Part shown: in pieces, positions 16,121 to 20,347 of the stretch
Position numbering within the stretch: the stretch's first letter is position 1
How the letters are laid out: every line of letters begins with the position of its first letter
Assembly: GCA_029563035.1 (NCBI GenBank)
Contig: JAKQTP010000115.1
Coordinates: 1 to 20,347, forward strand
Direction: 5' to 3'
From: an archaeon
GTDB taxonomy: Archaea > Iainarchaeota > Iainarchaeia > CSSED10-239
Length of the DNA: 20,347 nucleotides
Position numbers and translations under genes: made by a program
Notes under the pieces: model-generated
Told to the model about the DNA's origin: nothing
Databases searched by the model: none
Seen by the model: only the letters and a program-made list of their open reading frames with translations

Positions 16121-16745
16121 AAGACAATTAGATATAGTTAATCCAGAGCTACTTGGTCTGCCAATACATATAATAGGTTGTGGAGGTATAGGATCTTGGA
16201 CAGCTCTTGTGTTAGCAAAAATGGGATGCAATAACATTTCGGTGTATGACGACGATATAGTTGAAGACCATAACGTAGCATCTCAGTTCTTTAAGGAATC
16301 ACAGCTAGAGATGAAAAAGGTTGATGCATTATCAGAAAATGTTTTAGAACAGAGTGGAATAAGATTATCAAGGCACGAGAATAAAGACGAAGAGTTAATA
16401 GGTGTAGAGCCCACTGAGGACGCAGAATTGGTTATACTAGCACTTGATAGTATGGCAGAAAGAATAAGATTGGGAGAATTATATAAAGACAGAAATTTAT
16501 ATATAATAGATGGAAGAATGGGTGGAACTCAGGTAGAAATCTATACAAGAAAAGCTAGCGAGTATTTAGGTACGACAGTAGATCCAGAAACAATAGTTCC
16601 AGATATTTGCACAGCAAGGAGTATATGTTTTAATTGTGTTACGATTGGTGGATTAATAGGAAATTTTGTTAGAATGTTTGCTAATAAAAATATATCAAAT
16701 AACGATATTGTATTCGGATTAGATAATATGATATTGTTAAAATAA
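16104..16745 (+). CDS. E1/ThiF-family adenylating enzyme
   Basis: A 213-aa minimal E1. The N-terminus MKERYKRQLDI matches the ThiF/MoeB start with Arg residues that contact ATP; IIGCGGIGS (Gly25-Ser31) is the nucleotide loop; VYDDDIVEDHNVASQ holds the acidic residues; VPDICTARSIC contains the likely catalytic Cys169, followed by CFNC. It would adenylate the modifier C-terminus and form a thioester. It is shorter than MoeB (about 250) and has no second domain. Codons for Glu-Pro-Thr-Glu-Asp-Ala near residue 103 carry motif copy 4. Confidence 0.9.
   Translation: MKERYKRQLDIVNPELLGLPIHIIGCGGIGSWTALVLAKMGCNNISVYDDDIVEDHNVASQFFKESQLEMKKVDALSENVLEQSGIRLSRHENKDEELIGVEPTEDAELVILALDSMAERIRLGELYKDRNLYIIDGRMGGTQVEIYTRKASEYLGTTVDPETIVPDICTARSICFNCVTIGGLIGNFVRMFANKNISNNDIVFGLDNMILLK
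16409..16424 (+). repeat. GCCCAC motif, copy 4
   Basis: GCCCACTGAGGACGCA inside the E1 gene, read in the frame CCC-ACT-GAG-GAC-GCA, the same frame as copy 3. Confidence 0.7.
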
Positions 16746-16750
16746 AAAAT

Positions 16751-17065
16751 ATGAAATCGGCTAAGATAAAAGTAAGAAAAGAACCTATTTTTATTAAAAG
16801 TAAGTTAGATGATAAAAATGATTCTGGTTACGAAAAATATATTGAAGATAGTTATAAAGACAATGATTTTGTATATGACGGAGAAGATTTTTTAGAAGCT
16901 AAAAAAGTTGGTAAACATTTAGTATGTCCACATTGTGGTGAAAAATTAATTATTGATAACATAGATATAGATAATCTATCCAACACTCCATTTTGTTTCT
17001 GTGAGAACTGTTACGGATTAAGTAGTGTTGATATGGAGTTTTTATTTGACAATGATTTATTATAA
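16751..17065 (+). CDS. Zinc-ribbon protein
   Basis: A 104-aa protein. The first 55 residues are charged and probably flexible (KVRKEPIFIKSKLDDKND...). The C-terminal 50 carry a zinc ribbon: LVCPHCGEKL and FCFCENCYGL (C-x2-C-G ... C-x2-C-Y-G). It starts 5 nt after the E1 stop, so it may be co-transcribed with the Ubl cassette, and ends 4 nt before tRNA-Gly. A substrate or adaptor of the cassette is one possibility; equally it is one more member of the small zinc-protein set. Confidence 0.65.
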   Translation: MKSAKIKVRKEPIFIKSKLDDKNDSGYEKYIEDSYKDNDFVYDGEDFLEAKKVGKHLVCPHCGEKLIIDNIDIDNLSNTPFCFCENCYGLSSVDMEFLFDNDLL

Positions 17066-17069
17066 AAAA

Positions 17070-17141
17070 GCGGGTATCGTATAGTGGTAATTACGGGGGA
17101 CTTCAAATCCCGAAACACGGGTTCAATTCCCGTTACCCGCT
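17070..17141 (+). tRNA. tRNA-Gly (anticodon UCA), UGA-decoding
   Basis: A cloverleaf with acceptor GCGGGTA/TACCCGC and discriminator U (both typical of bacterial tRNA-Gly), T-arm ACGGG-TTCAATT-CCCGT, and anticodon loop CTTCAAA with TCA at 17103-17105. It therefore reads UGA as glycine, matching the code seen in the left operon. The 27-43 pair is a G-G mismatch. CCA is not encoded. It lies among plus-strand genes that hardly use UGA. Confidence 0.92.
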
Positions 17142-17167
17142 CTAATATAAAAATCTAATATAAAAAT

Positions 17168-17428
17168 ATGTATAAAATTGGAGATAAAGTTAGATCAAAT
17201 CACATTTGTTCAGAAGGAGAAATTGGCACTATTGTTGGTTTTTATAATGGAGGATATTATATTCAAGGTTTCACTAATGGAAGTATCGCCAAAGATAAGT
17301 TAAGTGATAAAGAAAAAAGTAGCAAATTTTTCGATCCATCAAAAGAAGTATATGCATATAGCCAGCATCTTTTAAATATATATGAACGATGTGATTATAA
17401 AAAGATATGCCTAAGAAATTTATTATAG
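17168..17428 (+). CDS. SH3-barrel-like small protein (array member)
   Basis: An 86-aa protein with the clearest barrel pattern of the group: MYKIGDKVRSNHICSEGEIGTIVGFYNGGYYIQGF. The C-terminus YKKICLRNLL is the shared tail. It lies 26 nt after tRNA-Gly and overlaps the next ORF by 22 nt. Function unknown. Confidence 0.6.
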   Translation: MYKIGDKVRSNHICSEGEIGTIVGFYNGGYYIQGFTNGSIAKDKLSDKEKSSKFFDPSKEVYAYSQHLLNIYERCDYKKICLRNLL

Positions 17429-17703
17429 GAGACCTTGTTAAATTAATAGAACCACATCTTTTTTATGACAATAATTTTATTGGTGAATTAACTGGAAGTG
17501 ATAGTTATATATTTAAAGTTGTTGACACGTTCGTTTGTAGTGATAATAACAGAATATATGTTGAGCATAATGGTTTTATTTTTAAAAATAATGATTTTGG
17601 ATGGAACGAGGAAAGATTTTATTTGTATAAAAGAACAAAACCATTAGATCTATTGAATAATTTTATCAAAGAAAAGTATGAAAGCAAGAGAAAAAAAGTG
17701 TAG
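17407..17703 (+). CDS. SH3-barrel-like small protein
   Basis: A 98-aa protein: KFIIGDLVKLIEPHLFY, then FIGELTGSDSYIFKVVDTF, again a GDLV...F-x-V barrel layout. A version of the shared tail (RTKPLDLLNNFIKEK) is followed by an extra basic end, KYESKRKKV. Stop TAG lies inside the next, UGA-containing ORF. Confidence 0.55.
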   Translation: MPKKFIIGDLVKLIEPHLFYDNNFIGELTGSDSYIFKVVDTFVCSDNNRIYVEHNGFIFKNNDFGWNEERFYLYKRTKPLDLLNNFIKEKYESKRKKV

Positions 17704-17818
17704 CCATTGTTGAGTTGATATAAAGGAAGAAGAAGCGAAAGATTTTAATGGTGAAATCTTATGCGAAGAGTGTTATATGAATGCCATATTCCCAAAAGGT
17801 AACTGGGATTGTAGGTAG
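17678..17818 (+). CDS. Zinc-ribbon protein with in-frame UGA
   Basis: A 46-aa protein that exists only if UGA is sense: KCSHC-Gly(UGA)-VDIKEEE, then GEILCEECYMN, forming a C-x2-C-G ... C-x2-C ribbon. The UGA falls at the glycine that usually follows the first knuckle, and other glycines are GGT. It overlaps the end of 17407-17703 by 26 nt and ends TAG. It is the one right-block gene with clear UGA=Gly usage. Confidence 0.6.
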
Positions 17819-17834
17819 CAATATTTTGCCTAGC

Positions 17835-17872
17835 TTGTCAAACTTGACAAATCATTTTTTATTTTATATAAT
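17835..17872 (+). promoter_or_regulatory. Promoter/operator of the RNA-Ro operon
   Basis: Plus-strand TTGACA (17844-17849), 17-nt spacer, TATAAT (17867-17872), a perfect consensus. The -35 is the downstream arm of the palindrome TTGTCAAACTTGACAA (17835-17850), the same operator that sits on the two minus-strand promoters. The predicted start is near 17879, just before the long-stem RNA. Confidence 0.88.
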
Positions 17873-17881
17873 ATAAACAAC

Positions 17882-18005
17882 AATAATATTTAACTTTTAG
17901 TGATTACCATAAGCTTGGTCATAAAAATCATTACGTAATGGGAAAATCAAGGATATGCATCGACGCCTTGTTACTTATGGTAATCATTAAGAGTTAAATA
18001 ATATT
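17882..18005 (+). ncRNA. Long-stem RNA, Y-RNA-like candidate
   Basis: The arms 17882-17913 and 17974-18005 form a stem of about 32 bp with one mismatch and two G-U pairs, closing a 60-nt loop that itself contains CATTACGTAATG and AAGG/CCTT. It is the first product of the operon whose only protein gene is Ro-like. A long end-to-end stem with a complex internal loop is the general shape of Y RNAs, which Ro proteins bind; the match is in shape and context only, not sequence. Confidence 0.6.
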
Positions 18006-18077
18006 GCCCCGTTGGTTAAGTGGCTATAATATCTCTCTCCAAAAGAGAAGTCGTTGGTTCGATTCCAGCACGGGGTG
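18006..18077 (+). tRNA. tRNA-Trp (anticodon CCA)
   Basis: Acceptor GCCCCGT/ACGGGGT with discriminator G, anticodon arm TCTCT-CTCCAAA-AGAGA (anticodon CCA), T-arm GTTGG-TTCGATT-CCAGC. It abuts the long-stem RNA with no spacer, so one is probably cut from the other. CCA reads UGG only, consistent with UGA not being Trp. Confidence 0.9.
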
Positions 18078-18081
18078 CAAT

Positions 18082-18119
18082 CATTTGTAATAAGCCCTAT
18101 TTCCACGTGGGCACAAATG
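18082..18119 (+). ncRNA. Hairpin after tRNA-Trp
   Basis: CATTTGT (18082-18088) pairs with ACAAATG (18113-18119), with an inner GCCC/GGGC stem. It is a structured spacer in the RNA operon; it could be a processing signal or a separate small RNA. Confidence 0.4.
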
Positions 18120-18133
18120 GTTATTTATTAAAT

Positions 18134-18173
18134 ATACACAACTATCTTTTGTTAATTGTTAATAGTTGTGTAT
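18134..18173 (+). ncRNA. Perfect 12-bp hairpin before the tRNA-like RNA
   Basis: ATACACAACTAT (18134-18145) and ATAGTTGTGTAT (18162-18173) are exact complements around a 16-nt loop. The 3' arm ends exactly where the tRNA-like acceptor begins (18174), which suggests a processing signal or a two-part RNA. Confidence 0.5.
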
Positions 18174-18250
18174 GGGGATTAATGGTTTAGATAGCAATTA
18201 AATCTTGAAAGAGAGCTTGCTAGACTTGGGTTCGATTCCCAAAATCTCCA
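18174..18250 (+). ncRNA. tRNA-like RNA lacking a normal D-arm
   Basis: A 77-nt element with a tRNA acceptor (GGGGATT/AATCTCC, one G-U), discriminator A and a perfect T-arm TTGGG-TTCGATT-CCCAA, but no canonical core. A stem TAGCAA/TTGCTA encloses a 19-nt loop instead of 7, only about 11 nt separate it from the acceptor (too few for a D-arm), and position 8 is A, not U. It may be a degenerate tRNA, a tRNA with another small insertion, or a tRNA-mimic such as the tRNA-like modules of bacterial Y RNAs. Confidence 0.5.
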
Positions 18251-18278
18251 CGAACTTTTAAAATCCATAGGGTTAATA

Positions 18279-18294
18279 GCCCACATAAGACGCT
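18279..18294 (+). repeat. GCCCAC motif, copy 5
   Basis: GCCCACATAAGACGCT. Its 3' half (AAGACGC) is also the 5' strand of the permuted RNA motif unit A. Confidence 0.7.
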
Positions 18295-18336
18295 AACAGC
18301 ATATTTATTACTTGCTATGTAAAAAAAATGCGTCTT
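18287..18336 (+). ncRNA. A-run/ACAGC RNA motif, unit A (free form)
   Basis: A 50-nt hairpin: outer stem AAGACGC/GCGTCTT (18287-18293, 18330-18336; extendable by ATA...GT), then on the 5' side TAACAGC and on the 3' side AAAAAAAAT, around an inner stem GCATA/TATGT. It is followed by GTCAT and immediately by tRNA-Lys. Unit D has the same order and the same outer-stem sequence. Confidence 0.65.
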
Positions 18337-18341
18337 GTCAT

Positions 18342-18459
18342 AGGAGTGTAGCTCAGTTGGTTAGAGCGCGTAAAAAATGAGTATTTGTGATACTCTCACA
18401 GCAACAAAACAAAAGCACTTTTAATGCCGAGGTCGCAGGTTCGAATCCTGCCACTCCTA
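18342..18459 (+). tRNA. Interrupted tRNA-Lys (anticodon UUU)
   Basis: Acceptor AGGAGTG/CACTCCT with discriminator A, D-arm GCTC-AGTTGGTTA-GAGC, T-arm GCAGG-TTCGAAT-CCTGC. The anticodon arm is broken: nt 27-28 (CG) end at 18370 and nt 29-31 (GCA) resume at 18415. Joining them gives a perfect CGGCA-CTTTTAA-TGCCG arm with anticodon TTT. The 44-nt insertion is thus inside the 5' strand of the anticodon stem, not at the canonical intron site 37/38. Variable loop AGGTC fits tRNA-Lys. Confidence 0.85.
18371..18414 (+). other. 44-nt insertion in tRNA-Lys: motif unit B (permuted)
   Basis: Order of elements: TAAAAAAT, stem GAGTA (18379-18383), 7-nt loop, TACTC (18391-18395), then TCACAGC and an A-rich end. 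This is unit A/D circularly permuted: the stem that is open-ended there is capped here. It is too short for a group I or II intron. Confidence 0.75.
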
Positions 18460-18465
18460 TATATT

Positions 18466-18600
18466 CGGAAGATAGCTCAGTGGTAGAGCAAAATAGATTA
18501 AAAAAAATGAGTAATATATAGATACATATCTATACCAACTCTAACAGCAACAAATAATCAATGGGATATTTGTATGTAGGTTCGATTCCTACTCTTCCGA
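18466..18600 (+). tRNA. Interrupted tRNA, probably Pro (UGG)
   Basis: Acceptor CGGAAGA/TCTTCCG with discriminator A; C1-G72 is characteristic of bacterial tRNA-Pro. D-arm GCTC-AGTGGTA-GAGC, T-arm GTAGG-TTCGATT-CCTAC. AAATA (18491-18495) and TATTT (18567-18571) form the anticodon stem, and the 3' side has TGGGA, the 34-38 sequence of tRNA-Pro(UGG). Removing 18496-18559 leaves loop AATGGGA, with A instead of the expected U33, so boundaries or identity are uncertain. Confidence 0.65.
18496..18559 (+). other. Insertion in tRNA-Pro-like gene: motif unit C (permuted)
   Basis: GATT (18496-18499) /AATC (18556-18559) outer stem, then AAAAAAAAT, capped stem GAGT (18509-18512) /ACTC (18538-18541) with an internal 26-nt hairpin loop containing TATAGATA...TATCTATA, then TAACAGC. 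Same parts and order as unit B, with the same GAGT/ACTC stem. Confidence 0.7.
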
Positions 18601-18623
18601 CTTTCGTTTAAAAATTAATATAT

Positions 18624-18678
18624 AAGACTCAAACAGCAATCAAATAAAAATCTTTTGGCGATTAAAAAAATGAGTCTT
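18624..18678 (+). ncRNA. A-run/ACAGC RNA motif, unit D (free form)
   Basis: Outer stem AAGACTC (18624-18630) /GAGTCTT (18672-18678), AAACAGC on the 5' side, inner stem AATC/GATT, AAAAAAAT on the 3' side. It ends 14 nt before the Ro-like start codon and is followed by GTTAT, like unit A (GTCAT). It could be the mRNA 5' processing or autoregulatory site. Confidence 0.65.
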
Positions 18679-18692
18679 GTTATCTAAGATGT

Positions 18693-20132
18693 ATGATAAA
18701 CATCAACAAAATTAAAGCATCAAATGAAAGATTTTCAAATGGTTTGATTGATGCGATGTATGAAGAGACATCATTTACGGAAACGGCAAATGGTGCAAAG
18801 ACACTAGCAAGAACTAAATCAGCTTTAGTTGATTTTTTCGCACAAGCTGGTGCTATGAGAGGAAAAAAAGATGAGGCTTTGGAATTGTTCAAAAGAGCGT
18901 TCTCAGAAGACAATCTAATAGCAACTAGGCTGTTATTCTACTTAAGAGATGTCAGAGGTGGTCAAGGAGAAAGGGATTTGTTTAGGAATTGCCTACAATA
19001 TTTAGGCGAACAAGAGAAAGAAGTGTTCGAAAAGATAGTAAAGTATGTACCAGAATATGGTAGATGGGACGATCTATTCTTTGATAATGAAAAAGTATTT
19101 GAGTTTATTAAAAAGCAAATAGATAGTGATGTAAATAGTGAAACACCATCCTTGCTTGGTAAATGGCTAAAAACAATAAATGCATCTTCAAAAAATACAA
19201 GAGAAAAGGCAAAGTTTATAGCAGGTAAACTAGGATTGACAAATATAGCATACAGAAGAGTTGTTAGATTTTTGAGAAAGAAGATACAGACAGTTGAGGA
19301 ACTTATGTCTGCTAGAAAATGGAGTGATATAAAATATGAAAATGTTCCAAGTCAAGCATCACTTCTTTATAAAAATGCATTTACAAAACACGATAAAAAC
19401 AGATATGAGAAATATATAGATGATGTTAACAACGGAGAAAAGAAAATAAATGCTAGCACATTATACCCATATCAACTATATGACAAAGCATTCGATGGAG
19501 ATAATTCAGTTGAAGCGTTATGGAAAAATCTACCAGACTATACAAGAGGAACGAATGCACTTGTTGTAGCAGATACATCTGGTAGTATGGAAGGAAGACC
19601 GATGTCAGTGTCAGTATCACTAGCATTGTATTTTGCAGAGAGAAACAAAGGAATATTTAAGAATTGTTTTATAAGTTTCAGTGAAGATCCAAAAATACAC
19701 AAGATAAAAGGGATGACACTAAGACAAAAGATGAATAGTATAAAACTTGGTGATGTGGCGAATACAAACATACAATCAGTGTTCAGTCTTATATTAGGAA
19801 CTGCAATAAAAAATAACATACCAGAAGAAGAAATGCCAGAAACTATTTATATAATTTCTGATATGGAATTTGATAACGCTGTTTGTGGAAGAACAAATTA
19901 TGAGATTATAAAAAGAAGATACAAGGAGAGTGGATATAAAAAACCAAACATAGTATTTTGGAACGTTAACGGAAACGGTGAAAATTTACCATCACAAGAC
20001 AATGAAAAAGGCGTAACTATGGTATCTGGTTTATCTGCATCTACATTTTCTTTGGCAGTAGAAAATAAAACTCCATATGAAATGATGCTAGATGTTGCAA
20101 ACTCAGACAGATATAATAAGATAGTTTTATAG
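18693..20132 (+). CDS. Ro60/TROVE-like (DUF2828-type) vWA protein
   Basis: A 479-aa protein. The N-terminal two thirds are helical repeats of the kind that form the Ro ring: RLLFYLRDVRGGQGERDLFR, VKYVPEYGRWDDLFF, MSARKWSDIKYENVPSQAS. The last third is a von Willebrand A domain with an intact MIDAS: Asp294-Thr-Ser296-Gly-Ser298, Thr358, Asp390 (IISDMEFD). These features fit the DUF2828/TROVE group; Ro proteins bind misfolded RNAs and Y RNAs. It is the only protein gene behind a promoter that transcribes a long-stem RNA, tRNAs and four copies of a small RNA motif, so these are its likely partners. The start ATG lies in the loop of a GATGT/ACATC hairpin. Confidence 0.85.
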   Translation: MININKIKASNERFSNGLIDAMYEETSFTETANGAKTLARTKSALVDFFAQAGAMRGKKDEALELFKRAFSEDNLIATRLLFYLRDVRGGQGERDLFRNCLQYLGEQEKEVFEKIVKYVPEYGRWDDLFFDNEKVFEFIKKQIDSDVNSETPSLLGKWLKTINASSKNTREKAKFIAGKLGLTNIAYRRVVRFLRKKIQTVEELMSARKWSDIKYENVPSQASLLYKNAFTKHDKNRYEKYIDDVNNGEKKINASTLYPYQLYDKAFDGDNSVEALWKNLPDYTRGTNALVVADTSGSMEGRPMSVSVSLALYFAERNKGIFKNCFISFSEDPKIHKIKGMTLRQKMNSIKLGDVANTNIQSVFSLILGTAIKNNIPEEEMPETIYIISDMEFDNAVCGRTNYEIIKRRYKESGYKKPNIVFWNVNGNGENLPSQDNEKGVTMVSGLSASTFSLAVENKTPYEMMLDVANSDRYNKIVL

Positions 20133-20144
20133 TGAGTGATTAGT

Positions 20145-20160
20145 GCCCACTTAAGTCACA
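20145..20160 (+). repeat. GCCCAC motif, copy 6
   Basis: GCCCACTTAAGTCACA, 12 nt after the Ro-like gene; the one copy with CAC instead of CGC. Confidence 0.7.
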
Positions 20161-20169
20161 ATAAGTGGG
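20146..20169 (+). terminator. Hairpin after the Ro-like gene
   Basis: CCCACTT (20146-20152) pairs with AAGTGGG (20163-20169); a T/A-rich stretch follows but no clean T-run. Probably a weak terminator or processing site, and it overlaps motif copy 6. Confidence 0.5.
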
Positions 20170-20206
20170 TATTATATTGTTCATTTAAAAAAAAAGGGAG
20201 GTTGAT

Positions 20207-20347
20207 ATGAAAGCATTTATTTTCTGCCAAAAGTGTTTATGCATACACGGTTGCGTTGAGATTAAAAATGGCAAAGAAATTGTAAAGATTTGCCATAATT
20301 GTAGATTTAAACCTATAAGGGACTGTGAGAAAGACACACCGACTAAC
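20207..20347 (+). CDS. Cys-rich zinc-binding protein (partial)
   Basis: Open to the window end (47 codons seen): FIFCQKCLCIHGC and KICHNCRFK give C-x2-C-x-C and C-x2-C knuckles. Unlike most genes here it has a strong Shine-Dalgarno (GGGAGG at 20196-20201). The C-terminus is outside the window. Confidence 0.65.
   Translation, partial: MKAFIFCQKCLCIHGCVEIKNGKEIVKICHNCRFKPIRDCEKDTPTN

Noticed and set aside
18371..18559. Group I or group II introns in the tRNAs
   Set aside because: The insertions are 44 and 64 nt, without the conserved core (P3-P8 or domain V) of either class.
18287..18678. Known small ribozymes (hammerhead, twister, pistol, hairpin) for the repeated motif
   Set aside because: None of the conserved core strands I know for these classes, such as CUGAUGA with GAAA, is present.
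17882..18678. CRISPR array
   Set aside because: The repeated elements are structured and permuted, not direct repeats with regular spacers.

Overview
This window looks like part of a tailed-phage genome (about 30% GC) that uses UGA as glycine (translation table 25). That points to a host in, or related to, Absconditabacteria (SR1) or Gracilibacteria. The evidence is internal. On the minus strand from 1 to 8462 almost nothing is open in the standard code. When UGA is read as Gly, twelve tightly packed genes appear, and the UGA codons fall exactly at invariant glycines: LGPKGRN and GDGTTS in GroEL, IGGFDED in a glycosyltransferase, LDVGCNTGYF in a methyltransferase and a P-loop GGIPSAGKTT. A tRNA-Gly with a UCA anticodon lies at 17070-17141.

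Left block (1-8462, minus strand): the virion/late operon. In transcription order it holds a double-domain glycosyltransferase, a SAM methyltransferase, a P-loop kinase, terminase small subunit, a 37-aa ORF, terminase large subunit split into ATPase and nuclease genes, an 83-aa ORF, GroES, GroEL, a small membrane protein, SpoVG and the portal, which runs off the left edge. It is driven by a perfect TTGACA-N17-TATAAT promoter at 8825-8853 and has a roughly 350-nt, GC-richer, structured 5' leader.

Middle (8819-9760): the divergent control region. It has a second minus-strand promoter with a tiny basic ORF, a foldable segment with two mutually exclusive hairpins, and a plus-strand promoter at 9620-9648.

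Right block (9761-20347, plus strand): small accessory or early genes that use ordinary GGN glycine codons and almost no in-frame UGA. They include an array of small SH3-barrel-like and zinc-ribbon proteins, many sharing a short C-terminal tail; a secreted lysozyme-like protein; and a ubiquitin-conjugation-like cassette (beta-grasp protein, E2-like, JAB/JAMM peptidase, E1/ThiF). From a third copy of the promoter/operator at 17835 there follows an RNA-rich operon: a 124-nt long-stem RNA, tRNA-Trp, hairpins, a tRNA-like RNA, a tRNA-Lys interrupted by 44 nt inside its anticodon stem, an interrupted tRNA-Pro-like gene, and a Ro60/TROVE-like (DUF2828-type) vWA protein.

The strongest candidates for something undescribed are: (1) a four-copy RNA motif, an A-run+U strand facing an ACAGC strand across a GAGU/ACUC-type stem, present twice as free hairpins and twice in circularly permuted form inside tRNA anticodon arms, all just upstream of the Ro-like gene; (2) a 16-nt motif GCCCACNKARGWCRCW repeated six times on one strand of the right block, both inside and between genes; (3) a palindromic operator built onto the -35 box of three promoters. 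Translations of the left block were done by hand.
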